15,005 nucleotides of DNA from an uncultured Lachnospiraceae bacterium (GCA_900554205.1 USGM01000081.1:1-15005); one strand, 5' to 3'; shown: positions 6,355 through 14,300, counted from the stretch's first letter. Program-made: numbers and translations. Notes: a model not told the origin generated them from the sequence alone.

Positions 6355-8733
6355 ATGCTTAAAAAGTTAAGAGATCTATTTTTTTCACCGGAATTGAATT
6401 TCAGAATCAGAATCTTTAACCTTCTGGCGATCACGGGCTTTACCGTGAGCATAATGATATTTGTCGTTTCGCTGATAAACGGAGCATCCGCCCTGAACAG
6501 TGTCGTGCTGATGTCATCCGCGCTCCTTTCTGCGGCGCTGCTTGTCTACTCGGCGGAAACGGGCAATTACAGGCCGTGCTACATCATAACCGTCACGTTT
6601 GTCTTTATGCTGCTTTTCCCGATCATGTTCTTCACTGCGGGCGGATATAACAGCGGAATGCCCTGCTTTTTCGTATTTGCGGCAGTTTTTACTTTGTTTA
6701 TGCTGGAAGGCAGAGCCGGTATCATCTGCGCTGCTGCCGAAATCGTTATTTATGCCCTGTGCTGTGTCGCCGCCTACCGTTATCCGCAGCTTGTCAGCGC
6801 CTTTCCCGATGAAAAGGGCATCGTCACTGACATTATCGTAGGCACCTGCATATCATCAGCCGCCCTCGGCGCGGCAATGTTCTTCCAGATACGAATGTAT
6901 AACAAAGCTATGGCAGAGGTACAGCGCAGCAGCAAGGCAAAGGGAATTTTCCTTGCCAATATGAGCCACGAGATCAGAACGCCGATCAATGTTATCCTCG
7001 GAATGAACGAGCTTATCACACGCTCCACGGATCAGCGGGAAATACTTGACTATACCTCAAAAATCCAGAGTGCTGGCGACCTGCTGCTCTCCATTATCAA
7101 CAATATCCTCGACGTTACCCAGATCGAGTCAGGCAAAATGGTAACTGCCTCCAGACCCTACCGTATCGATTCGCTTGTCTCGGAACTGGCCTCCATGGGA
7201 AGTGAGCTTTGCGGGAAAAAGGGACTAGCTTTCGCTGCGGATATTTCTCCCGATATGATGTCGATGCTTGAGGGAGACAAAAACCATCTAAGGCAGATCA
7301 TCATGAATTTTATTTCCAACGCCGTCAAATACACGGATTCGGGCAGCGTGACACTCTTTGCGGAAACTGTTCCTGTCGCTGAGGACAGGGAAAAAGTACT
7401 CCTGCGCATCACCGTTTCCGATACCGGTATAGGCATACCTGAAACAGAGCTTGAGCATATCTTTGAAGTCTTCGGAAGGGGGAAAAACGCTGTTGAATGC
7501 GCCGTTGAGGGAACAGGACTCGGACTTGCCATATCGAAGGATCTTGCGGACAATATGGGCGGACGGCTCATTGCGGACAGCAGGGAGGGAAAAGGCAGCA
7601 CCTTCGGAATCGAGATACTGCAGAAAATATGTGACAGCACTCCGATCGGTGAAACTCCGCTCACCGTGAGCGAGAAGAACTGCTCCGACAGTTTTTTCGC
7701 TCCCGAATGCCGTATACTTGCCGTCGATGACAATGCCGAAAATCTGCGTGTGATAAGTATGCTTCTGGAACGAACCATGATAACCGTCGATACCGCATCC
7801 GACGGAAAAGCGGCGGCAGAGGCAATAAGAAATACACATTATGACCTGATTCTTCTTGATTATATGATGCCAGTTATGGATGGAATAGAAACGCTTCGCA
7901 TCATGCGGGAATACGGACTGCCCGAAAGTGTTCCTGTCATCGCGCTCACAGCCGAAGCGCTCTCGGGTTCGGAGGAAAAGTTCCTGTCCGCCGGATTTTG
8001 TTCCTATCTCTCAAAGCCTGTCAGCTGGCACAATCTTGAAAAAGCATTGATTTCCCTGCTCCCCGCGGACAAGCTGATTATCAGCGGCGCAACGGAAAAT
8101 GTGCTTTCAAACGAGGAATTTCACAGGCTGTCGACGCTTCTGGAAAAGTACGACATCAGCCTTGATTCGGGCTTAAGCTATCTGAGCGGAAACATCACGC
8201 GGTTCTGCAATCTTGCGGAAATTTTTGCAGACGGCTACGATCACGGCCATGAAAAGCTGGAGAACCTGTTTGACAATCACAGTGACGACCTTATATTTGA
8301 GATCCATTCCCTCAAATCCGCGGCAAAGGGCATTGGTGCGCTTCCACTTTATGAAATGGCAAGGGAACTTGAGAAGAAACTCAGCTGCGGTGATTATGCA
8401 TACGCCGCACATGCGCGTGATCTGCTTCTGTTTGAATGGGAACGGGCGGCTGAGGGAATGAAACGGCTGATTTCAGAAGTGCCGGACAATGTACTTTCCC
8501 CCTCCACCGAAAATGTGAGTGACAAAAGCCTTGAAACGCAGATAAAGAAAGGTCTCGAAGAACACATCTGGCTTGAAACCCAGAACGACCTTAAGCGGCT
8601 TATTGAGAGTGAAACGGACGAAAAAAATATACGCAATCTGACCTATATCGCGGAGTTTGTCGATGAACTTGATTTTGTCAGTGCGGAAACGCTTTTTGAC
8701 CGTTATATGGAAAGGAAAAAGAATGATGACTGA
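6355..8733 (+). CDS. Hybrid sensor histidine kinase with receiver and HPt domains
   Basis: 792-aa membrane kinase that would autophosphorylate and pass phosphate along its own receiver and HPt domain. Start ATG 6355 has GGGGGG upstream and fits the promoter. About six hydrophobic segments occupy 18-180 with almost no extracellular loop, so it may sense membrane state, a small ligand or a partner protein. HisKA H-box MSHEIRTPINVILG with His205; N-box near 310-325; G1 DTGIGIP 356-362; G2 GTGLGLA 386-392. Receiver about 453-565 with Asp458/Asp459, phospho-acceptor Asp502 (LLDYMMP), Thr532 and Lys554. HPt about 605-705 with His651 in IHSLKSAAKGIGA. About 80 further residues (710-792) form an unassigned helical tail. 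All catalytic residues are present. The stop overlaps the regulator's start by 11 bp, implying translational coupling and joint function. Confidence 0.95.
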   Translation: MLKKLRDLFFSPELNFRIRIFNLLAITGFTVSIMIFVVSLINGASALNSVVLMSSALLSAALLVYSAETGNYRPCYIITVTFVFMLLFPIMFFTAGGYNSGMPCFFVFAAVFTLFMLEGRAGIICAAAEIVIYALCCVAAYRYPQLVSAFPDEKGIVTDIIVGTCISSAALGAAMFFQIRMYNKAMAEVQRSSKAKGIFLANMSHEIRTPINVILGMNELITRSTDQREILDYTSKIQSAGDLLLSIINNILDVTQIESGKMVTASRPYRIDSLVSELASMGSELCGKKGLAFAADISPDMMSMLEGDKNHLRQIIMNFISNAVKYTDSGSVTLFAETVPVAEDREKVLLRITVSDTGIGIPETELEHIFEVFGRGKNAVECAVEGTGLGLAISKDLADNMGGRLIADSREGKGSTFGIEILQKICDSTPIGETPLTVSEKNCSDSFFAPECRILAVDDNAENLRVISMLLERTMITVDTASDGKAAAEAIRNTHYDLILLDYMMPVMDGIETLRIMREYGLPESVPVIALTAEALSGSEEKFLSAGFCSYLSKPVSWHNLEKALISLLPADKLIISGATENVLSNEEFHRLSTLLEKYDISLDSGLSYLSGNITRFCNLAEIFADGYDHGHEKLENLFDNHSDDLIFEIHSLKSAAKGIGALPLYEMARELEKKLSCGDYAYAAHARDLLLFEWERAAEGMKRLISEVPDNVLSPSTENVSDKSLETQIKKGLEEHIWLETQNDLKRLIESETDEKNIRNLTYIAEFVDELDFVSAETLFDRYMERKKNDD

Positions 8734-9328
8734 TAAAAAACGTATCATGGTAGTGGATGACGATAAGGTGCTTCTCAAAAATGCCGCTGTTTTGCTGGGG
8801 GTAAATTACTCCGTCAGTTTGTATTCGAGCGGCAGGGAAGCCCTGAATGCATTGTTGGAAAATACCCTGCCCGACCTTATCCTGCTTGACGTAAAGATGC
8901 CTGATATAGACGGATACAGTGTCATACAGCAGATAAATGAAATGCCGCAGAGCAAAAACATTCCTGTTGTATTTGTCACGGGAATGTCGGACGAGGAGGA
9001 CGAGCTGAAGGGCTTTCAGCTCGGCGCCGCGGATTATATCAAGAAGCCGTTTTCGCAGAAAATACTGCTCGCAAGAATCAGCAATCTCCTGAAAAAGTCC
9101 GAACCCGTGGCATTGTCCTCCGAATTGCCAACAGTTGATTTTACCGAAACAGAATGTAAGGTCGCCGAACTTATCCTAAAGGGGTATAACGGCAAGGAAA
9201 TATGCGACAAGCTGTTCTATTCGTACAGCTATGTCAAAAAGCTGCTTGCATCCATGCGTGAAAAGAGCGGCTACGAGACCTTGGGCGATCTGAAAAAATT
9301 TCTCTGCGGAAGATACGGTAAGTTCTGA
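8723..9328 (+). CDS. LuxR-type response regulator
   Basis: 201-aa regulator (200 if the adjacent second ATG at 8726 is used). Receiver domain residues 6-123 with acidic pocket Asp12-Asp14, phospho-acceptor Asp56 in LLDVKMP, Thr86 and Lys108 (KKP). The C-terminal 138-195 fits a GerE/LuxR helix-turn-helix: FTETECKVAELILKGYNGKEI then SYSYVKKLLASMREKSG, close to the canonical pattern L-T-x-x-E...G-x-x-x-K-E-I...V-K-x-x. The ATG lies inside the last codons of the kinase gene after AAAGGA; an in-frame ATG at 8657 would extend deep into that gene and has no ribosome site. It is the natural final acceptor of the phosphorelay (kinase His205, Asp502, His651, then Asp56). Likely targets are its own divergent promoter region. 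Confidence 0.93.
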   Translation: MMTDKKRIMVVDDDKVLLKNAAVLLGVNYSVSLYSSGREALNALLENTLPDLILLDVKMPDIDGYSVIQQINEMPQSKNIPVVFVTGMSDEEDELKGFQLGAADYIKKPFSQKILLARISNLLKKSEPVALSSELPTVDFTETECKVAELILKGYNGKEICDKLFYSYSYVKKLLASMREKSGYETLGDLKKFLCGRYGKF

Positions 9329-9330
9329 GC

Positions 9331-11415
9331 TTACAGGTTCTTCGCCACATAGTCATAAATGTAGAAATCGTCCTCCGGCATCTGACAGCCCACGATATAC
9401 AGGCCATTGTCATCAGAGCAACGGATAATGCGCCCCTCAAGTACATTATGGTTCTTGAGTGCAAAATTCTCTATTGTAACTGTAACTTCCTTGTCCTTAT
9501 TCTGTGAAAAGACATCGTCTGTAACCAGAAATGCAAATCCGTTTGCACTGATGTTATCCATCGTGGCAGCATAGGTCTTGTCGGAGTTCTTGAACTGAAC
9601 TGTGCATGCATTATCCAAGTCCATGCGCGGGTACTTGCGTCGGTTGTTTATGCGGGGTCTTGTGTTAATCGTAATCTTATACGTTGCCGCTCCCTCCGCA
9701 GCGTTCTTCTTGATGGTCGCCTTATCCCAGCAATAGAGGATATTTCCGGCTGTAACCTGAATTTTACAGGGAACGGTATGGTCTAATTTCAGCTCCTCCT
9801 CACATGTTACCAGAATGCCATCCGAAACCTGCTGGATCAGCTCGCCGTAATACATCTTATCCTGTCGATCCGGCAGAGTAATATCCAGCTTCATTCCCGG
9901 CTGCATATCTTCTATTCCCATGAATCCGCCGATACCGAGATCGCACATCATGTTCTCCATGACATCCTCAATCGTATTGATATTGTTGGCGGTCTCTTCG
10001 TATTTGCTCAGCATTCGCTCGCTGGTCTGTCTGGAATGCGCAATACAGCCGGTAATCGTTTCCACAATCTCGGAAACCTGTTCCATGTTGTACACCAGCT
10101 GTGTGTTGGAGCTTTCTACTTCCTTAATTGCATGATCGATTACCTGAATATGCTGACCAAGCTGCTGAGAATCAGAGGTAATCTGATTTACATTCTCTCC
10201 GGTCTGCATAACCTTTTCGAGCGTGATCTGAATCAGCTTCAGGGTCTCCTCAATGGCGGCTGTCATCTTCTCGGAAGTCGAATCCAGACGGGAAAGCGCA
10301 TCTCGGATTTCTTCGGAGGAATCATGTGTCTCAGTACTCAAAGTCCGAATCTGGTTTGCCACCACGTTAAAGCCCTTTCCGGCTTCTCCGGCTCTCGCTG
10401 CCTCGATGGAGGCATTCAGCGCCAACAGGTTTGTCTGGTTCGTAATCTTTTCAATCGTACCGGTTTCCTGTTTAACCATGTCAAATTCCTGCTGGAAGTT
10501 CTGCAAAACCTGTTCCAGCTCTGTGGAAAGCTCTGACATTGTGGTTGCGGTATTTACCAGACTCTCCAGATCATTTGCACTGGCACCGGCATGCGCCTCG
10601 GACTTTTCAACCAGAGTCACCATATCTCCGATAAGCCCTACTACATTTTCGACCTGTGCACGAATATCGGATGTCATCTGCGTGGAGGATGTCGTGCGAT
10701 CCTGCAGCATTTCATTATTTCCGCTCAGTTCTCCCATGCCAAGCATAACAATATCGGAGCCGTGCTTATTTTCAGCGGCAAGCTCTCTTACAACGGTAAT
10801 GCCATCCAGAATCGTGTTGCTGGACGCTTTTACCTGTTCTACCGTAGTAACCACTCTTTGAAGATCGTCCTTGATGCTGTCCGTCATTGCTCCGTCGGAT
10901 TCATTCAGGTGGCGGATGGACATGACATAGCAGATATAGCAAAGGATGATACAGGATAGCTGAATCTGATAATTCTTCAGATCAGCCGCACTGTTGAAGC
11001 CTGACATATACCGGTACACAGCAGAGCCGACAATCACTATGGCGTTGACAATTCCGCATCGGATCATAAACTGGCGGTTCTTGTAGATTACTAAAAGACT
11101 CGTTACCGGTAAAACATAGGCAAACGCGATCGGGGAATCGGTCGTGCATATTACAAAGGTATAAAAGATCCCGTAACCAATAGACAGATCACGCCGGTAA
11201 AGCTGCGTAGACCATCCCTTGACCCGAAGTAAGATTTCTCCAATAATCAACGGCAGCCAGCACAGCAGCAGGAAAATAATATACGAACCTGCCGGATAAA
11301 GACCGTTGGCGGCATCCGCACCATAATTTGCACTCAGCAGAACAGCAAATACAATCCATATCTTACGCGCTTTGCGGTTGGCTTTCTCTTTGAAGGCATT
11401 TTCATCATATGTCAT
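9331..11415 (-). CDS. Methyl-accepting chemotaxis protein with C-terminal PilZ domain
   Basis: 694-aa chemoreceptor. The ATG at 11415 is chosen because AGGAGG lies eight bases upstream; the upstream ATG at 11439 would place the ribosome site inside the gene. About six membrane segments (17-36, 43-63, 80-110, 117-135, 150-168) replace the usual periplasmic-type sensor. The signalling coiled coil spans about 180-490, with the hairpin tip ITNQTNLLALNASIEAARAGE (324-344) that contacts CheA and CheW. Residues 500-585 resemble the YcgR N-terminal PilZN module, and 590-690 form PilZ with RKYPR (593-597) and NISANG (621-626), the two c-di-GMP binding motifs, both intact. It should couple c-di-GMP, or something sensed in the membrane, to flagellar control. 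It stands alone and converges on the response regulator with a 2-bp gap. Confidence 0.93.
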   Translation of the reverse strand: MTYDENAFKEKANRKARKIWIVFAVLLSANYGADAANGLYPAGSYIIFLLLCWLPLIIGEILLRVKGWSTQLYRRDLSIGYGIFYTFVICTTDSPIAFAYVLPVTSLLVIYKNRQFMIRCGIVNAIVIVGSAVYRYMSGFNSAADLKNYQIQLSCIILCYICYVMSIRHLNESDGAMTDSIKDDLQRVVTTVEQVKASSNTILDGITVVRELAAENKHGSDIVMLGMGELSGNNEMLQDRTTSSTQMTSDIRAQVENVVGLIGDMVTLVEKSEAHAGASANDLESLVNTATTMSELSTELEQVLQNFQQEFDMVKQETGTIEKITNQTNLLALNASIEAARAGEAGKGFNVVANQIRTLSTETHDSSEEIRDALSRLDSTSEKMTAAIEETLKLIQITLEKVMQTGENVNQITSDSQQLGQHIQVIDHAIKEVESSNTQLVYNMEQVSEIVETITGCIAHSRQTSERMLSKYEETANNINTIEDVMENMMCDLGIGGFMGIEDMQPGMKLDITLPDRQDKMYYGELIQQVSDGILVTCEEELKLDHTVPCKIQVTAGNILYCWDKATIKKNAAEGAATYKITINTRPRINNRRKYPRMDLDNACTVQFKNSDKTYAATMDNISANGFAFLVTDDVFSQNKDKEVTVTIENFALKNHNVLEGRIIRCSDDNGLYIVGCQMPEDDFYIYDYVAKNL

Positions 11416-11443
11416 TGCATATTCCTCCTTTGTAAACACATAA

Positions 11444-11473
11444 AGAATAGCACAAAAGTACTGTTTTTTTCAA
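11444..11473 (-). promoter_or_regulatory. Promoter of the chemoreceptor gene
   Basis: Minus strand: -35 TTGAAA (11468-11473), 18-bp spacer, -10 TATTCT (11444-11449) with a TGC extension. The leader to the ATG at 11415 is about 20 nt. It is of vegetative sigma type; no flagellar sigma-28 pattern was found. Confidence 0.6.
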
Positions 11474-11584
11474 TTGCTAATCGTAAATAACTTTCTATTA
11501 TAATTTCGTGATTTTTCTTAACTGATCCCATTATGCAACCACTTAACGCATTATAGCACAATATGAATGGGCTGTGTGAAATGA

Positions 11585-11613
11585 TTGAAATTCAGAACTA
11601 TGCATGGTAACAT
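11585..11613 (+). promoter_or_regulatory. Promoter of the six-TM protein gene
   Basis: -35 TTGAAA (11585-11590), 17-bp spacer, -10 TAACAT (11608-11613) with a TGG extension. It would give a leader of about 75 nt before the TTG start at 11697. The leader is AT-rich with no obvious terminator. Confidence 0.5.
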
Positions 11614-11696
11614 AGAAAATGTAATTTGAAGTTAATGTTATACATAGAATTTACACTGGAATTATTACAAATGAATGGATATAGGGGGATAACAAT

Positions 11697-12341
11697 TTGA
11701 ATCAATACGTTGCTTTCGGAATATTTGGAATCATAAGCGGCTTTGTAGCCTCTCTGGCAGATCTGCCACTCGTCAAACCGGGGAAACCGGACCCGAACGG
11801 GAAGCCTGCCGTAAACGGAGTCAATCCCTGGTGGGCTGATGTAAGCGCAAAGAGGTTTAAAATATCCTTCTGGCTTTCTTTTCTGGGCCAGCCGGGAACC
11901 TACATTACCATGTGGCTTCTTGCAGACCTGATTGCAAGGGGGAACGAAACACTGGCTCTCGCATTGAGAATCAACACCGTTATCGGATGTTACACCGGTC
12001 TTTTATGCCATGTTGTTTTCTGCATGAAGCCGCTTCTGTACCAGAAACTCAGCAAAAAAATGTCAGACGACGACAGCGCTGGGGTTATGAAAGCCATCGA
12101 CCCGATCACAAGGGTACCGATGATTATCGGTTTCCTGTCGCTCTGGCTCGGTGCAACGGTGATCGTAGCCATTGCTATCCTGACCGGCGCACTTGCAGTT
12201 CCGAAGCTGTGCCTGCTTTTAAACCCTATCGTCTCGCTGCTCGTTTTAATGACATTGAAAAAATGCGGCATTAAAATCATCGGCGCCCTTGGCATAGGGT
12301 TTATGTTGTTCTCGATTCTGCTCATTATTGCAGGTATATAG
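11697..12341 (+). CDS. Six-TM integral membrane protein of unknown function
   Basis: 214-aa protein. The TTG start is supported by AGGGGG six to eight bases upstream; the ATG at 11671 is out of frame and stops after nine codons. Hydrophobic segments at about 4-22, 56-79, 90-114, 140-165, 171-187 and 192-213. Notable positions: a Pro/Gly-rich loop PGKPDPNGKPAVNGVNPWW (28-46) and His105 within a membrane segment. It resembles the DUF6796-type membrane proteins as I recall them, without certainty. There is no enzyme or transporter signature that I can name. It is a single gene with its own promoter and is convergent with the acetyltransferase, whose stop lies 2 bp away. Confidence 0.8.
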   Translation: MNQYVAFGIFGIISGFVASLADLPLVKPGKPDPNGKPAVNGVNPWWADVSAKRFKISFWLSFLGQPGTYITMWLLADLIARGNETLALALRINTVIGCYTGLLCHVVFCMKPLLYQKLSKKMSDDDSAGVMKAIDPITRVPMIIGFLSLWLGATVIVAIAILTGALAVPKLCLLLNPIVSLLVLMTLKKCGIKIIGALGIGFMLFSILLIIAGI

Positions 12342-12343
12342 CT

Positions 12344-12940
12344 TCAATCCGGATATTTTATAAGGTCATACAGCTTTCCATGTTCTCCAAAATCACGAAC
12401 GCCGGCTAACTGCATGCCAAGGTGAACGTATTTATCACATTTTGACTTTGCGTCTGTGTCAAGTATCACGGGAACATGGAGCCTGTTTCCTTCGGCAAAT
12501 GCCATTTCCAATGCCTTCCGCATAAAGCCCTGCCCCTGATACTTTTCCGTCACGCAGAGCATTCCGACATAGATGTAGGGCTTCTTTTCCTTATTCATTT
12601 TATCCTTTAAGTCGGGGCCGCCCTTTGACACTATTTTTAAAAATCTGACCAGCTCTTTAAGGTTCATAGATTGAAAGAATCCTTTGGCCAGTTCCATCGC
12701 TGCGCCGAAGGATATTTTTTGCCCGGAAAGTTTATAGGCAATATAAGCTTCTCCCTTCTCACTTGTGGAATAAAGAAATTTGCCCTTTAAGGTCATACGG
12801 ACATATCCGTTGATATAGACTGCTGCTGCCTCCTGACTTCTATAACAGGAGACCAGGCCTTCCTCTCCCTTATAATCATAATAGCCAAACGCATGACCGA
12901 TTTTCTGAATTTCGGATTCTTCAAGCTTTTCTACCTGCAT
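12344..12940 (-). CDS. GNAT-family acetyltransferase
   Basis: 198-aa predicted acetyl-CoA-dependent N-acetyltransferase; substrate unknown. Start ATG 12940 follows AAGGAG with spacing near ten; the in-frame ATG at 13021 lies upstream of the predicted transcription start and gives an unlikely N-terminus. The acetyl-CoA binding motif A spans 122-144 (YIYVGMLCVTEKYQGQGFM), with the pyrophosphate-loop signature Q-G-Q-G at 135-138, followed by a beta5 and helix region VPVILDTDAKSKCDKYVHLG (156-175). The N-terminal 110 residues are diverged and may set substrate specificity. The antiporter gene lies upstream on the same strand 85 bp away, but a separate promoter and palindrome suggest independent control. 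Confidence 0.88.
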   Translation of the reverse strand: MQVEKLEESEIQKIGHAFGYYDYKGEEGLVSCYRSQEAAAVYINGYVRMTLKGKFLYSTSEKGEAYIAYKLSGQKISFGAAMELAKGFFQSMNLKELVRFLKIVSKGGPDLKDKMNKEKKPYIYVGMLCVTEKYQGQGFMRKALEMAFAEGNRLHVPVILDTDAKSKCDKYVHLGMQLAGVRDFGEHGKLYDLIKYPD

Positions 12941-12965
12941 TTTTCGGATACTCCTTACTGTTTTG

Positions 12966-12985
12966 TGGTTAGCGACCTCTAACCA
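12966..12985. promoter_or_regulatory. Palindrome at the acetyltransferase transcription start (candidate operator)
   Basis: Perfect 7-bp inverted repeat TGGTTAG (12966-12972) and CTAACCA (12979-12985) around six bases. It begins just downstream of the -10 and ends before the ribosome site, the position of a repressor site. As RNA it could form a short hairpin, but no U run follows, so a terminator is unlikely. Confidence 0.5.
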
Positions 12986-12986
12986 A

Positions 12987-13014
12987 AGTTTACCACATAT
13001 CCGGAAAAATACAA
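12987..13014 (-). promoter_or_regulatory. Promoter of the acetyltransferase gene
   Basis: Minus strand: -35 TTGTAT (13009-13014), 16-bp spacer, -10 TAAACT (12987-12992) with a TGG extension. It starts 11 bp after the antiporter stop codon. Confidence 0.55.
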
Positions 13015-13025
13015 TACTCATTCCC

Positions 13026-14027
13026 TTATCTTATTATGATGTAAACCGCATATGCCGCATAAAGCGCAACCATCGAGAATCCCTCGATTCTTCCGATTTT
13101 CTTTCTGGTTCCCGCAAATATCCATACACACACTGTAAATACAATAAGCACGCACAAATCAATAATATTCTCCGTAATCATGCTGATGGGACTGATTACT
13201 GATGCGATGCCAAGTACCATAAGTATGTTAAATATATTTGAACCGATCGCATTGCCAAGCGCCATATCGACCTCGTTCTTTCTGGCTGCAACTATTGACG
13301 TCACAAGCTCCGGAAGTGAGGTTCCTATTGAAACGATTGTAAGTCCGATAAGTGTCTGGCTCATTCCAAGGTCACTCGCTATTCTTGATGCGGCATCTAC
13401 AGTCATATCTCCGCCAACCGCAATCGCAGCTGCACCACCAATTATGAATAGAATACTGAGTGGCACTGAAATCAACTTGATGTCTTCGTCAGAACCGCCT
13501 TCAATCTCAACCTTCTTGCCTTCTTTACTTGCTTTTAATGCAATCTTGATCATGTAAAAAATGTATCCCGCAAAAACGCCAATGAATATTACACCATCAA
13601 GACGTCCAAGTGTCATGCCTGCTTTATCACCAAATCCGGCAATTCCAAAAAGCAATAAGAGTCCTGCACAGATAAGGGAAAGGGGGATATCTCTCTTTAT
13701 TGTTGCCTTTGCAACATTCACCGAGGCAATCATTGCACATACACCAATAACAACCATCAGATTGAATATATTGGAGCCGACTACATTACTTATCGCAAGT
13801 TCATTATTACCCATGATTGATGCCGATACACTGACCGCTGTCTCCGGGAGTGATGTTCCCATTGCAACAATCGTAAGTCCGATAATGATAGACGGAACAT
13901 GCAGCCTCTTTGCTACACTCGAACTGCCCTCCACGAAAAAGTCCGCACCCTTAATAAGCAGTACAAAGCCTACTACAAGAAATACAAGCACAAGAGCAAA
14001 CGGGGCATTGTTAATAAATTTTTCCAT
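13026..14027 (-). CDS. CaCA-family cation antiporter, probably a manganese or calcium exporter
   Basis: 333-aa membrane protein of the calcium/cation antiporter superfamily (YrbG-like sodium/calcium exchangers), about ten membrane segments. The two inverted alpha repeats are plain: GTSLPE at 57-62 with GSNIFN at 84-89, and GTSLPE at 235-240 with GSNIFN at 262-267. The acidic residues Glu62 and Glu240 bind the cation in this family. A short cytoplasmic loop (about 165-185) with lysines and acidic residues separates the halves. Start ATG 14027 has AAAGGAG upstream; the ATG at 14051 is rejected as it places that site within the gene. A manganese riboswitch precedes it, so export of Mn2+ is the favoured role, although family members usually move Ca2+ in exchange for Na+ or H+. 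Confidence 0.93.
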   Translation of the reverse strand: MEKFINNAPFALVLVFLVVGFVLLIKGADFFVEGSSSVAKRLHVPSIIIGLTIVAMGTSLPETAVSVSASIMGNNELAISNVVGSNIFNLMVVIGVCAMIASVNVAKATIKRDIPLSLICAGLLLLFGIAGFGDKAGMTLGRLDGVIFIGVFAGYIFYMIKIALKASKEGKKVEIEGGSDEDIKLISVPLSILFIIGGAAAIAVGGDMTVDAASRIASDLGMSQTLIGLTIVSIGTSLPELVTSIVAARKNEVDMALGNAIGSNIFNILMVLGIASVISPISMITENIIDLCVLIVFTVCVWIFAGTRKKIGRIEGFSMVALYAAYAVYIIIR

Positions 14028-14091
14028 GTTTTTCTCCTTTTGTTTCTCCACAACAGTGTTGTCAGCCGAAACATCTGCTATTCCAGCAGAT

Positions 14092-14157
14092 AAAAAAGAC
14101 TCCTGTATATCAACTGTCAGCCTAATACATAAGCTGCTAATTGATATACATGAGTCT
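14092..14157 (-). terminator. Riboswitch-controlled intrinsic terminator
   Basis: Minus strand: AGACTC-A-TGTATATCAA (from 14157) pairs with TTGATATACA-G-GAGTCT (ending 14097), then five U follow (14096-14092). The first arm includes the 3' strand of the aptamer's P1 stem (CTCAT, 14154-14150), so the aptamer and terminator exclude each other. With ligand bound, P1 forms and the gene is read; without ligand, the terminator forms. Confidence 0.88.
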
Positions 14158-14245
14158 CATTATTTAAGATTTGCCAGATTATAGTCAGGCTTTCATATAA
14201 TCAGTATGTTGACAAATCACACTTTCGTGCTAACTACTCCCTCAT
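14150..14245 (-). promoter_or_regulatory. yybP-ykoY manganese riboswitch aptamer
   Basis: Minus strand, in the leader of the antiporter gene. P1 pairs ATGAG (14245-14241) with CTCAT (14154-14150). The conserved GGAGTAG follows the 5' strand and GAGAC precedes the 3' strand, the signature of this class. A small hairpin GCAC-GAAA-GTGT follows. P3 pairs GATTTG with CAAATC and, above an internal loop holding TCAACATACT, GATTATA with TATAATC. This order matches the known class, which binds Mn2+ in its L1/L3 contact. Identification rests on motif and architecture read by eye; the downstream terminator and the ion-transporter gene agree with it. Confidence 0.9.
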
Positions 14246-14267
14246 GGAATTTTAAATCACTTGATAG

Positions 14268-14296
14268 ATATTATCAAATACATTCCGACTTGTCAA
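14268..14296 (-). promoter_or_regulatory. Strong promoter of the riboswitch-antiporter transcript
   Basis: Minus strand: consensus -35 TTGACA (14291-14296), 17-bp spacer, -10 TAATAT (14268-14273) with a TGA extension. Start of transcription is expected near 14261, giving a leader of about 235 nt that holds the aptamer and terminator. A near-consensus promoter fits control by termination rather than initiation. Confidence 0.85.
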
Positions 14297-14300
14297 CAAA

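Noticed and set aside
7158..7839. Antisense open frames of 206 and 183 codons inside the kinase gene
   Set aside because: They are opposite a gene with all catalytic motifs, and their Ser/Pro-rich composition is what the reverse strand of such codons gives.
10036..10959. Plus-strand frames of 166, 202 and 122 codons opposite the chemoreceptor
   Set aside because: They overlap each other in different frames and mirror the coiled-coil codons of the chemoreceptor; no ribosome sites.
11474..11504. A second plus-strand promoter with TATAAT at 11499-11504
   Set aside because: The only -35 candidate, TTGCTA, is at 19 bp from that box, and it is nearly 200 bp from the gene; the site at 11585-11613 is better spaced.
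11416..11560. A flagellar sigma-28 promoter for the chemoreceptor
   Set aside because: No TAAA-N15-GCCGATAT-like pattern was seen; a sigma-A-type promoter explains the gene.
13561..14184. 207-codon plus-strand frame opposite the antiporter and its leader
   Set aside because: It runs through both the antiporter and the riboswitch terminator and has Thr/Ser/Ile-rich content typical of antisense to membrane segments.
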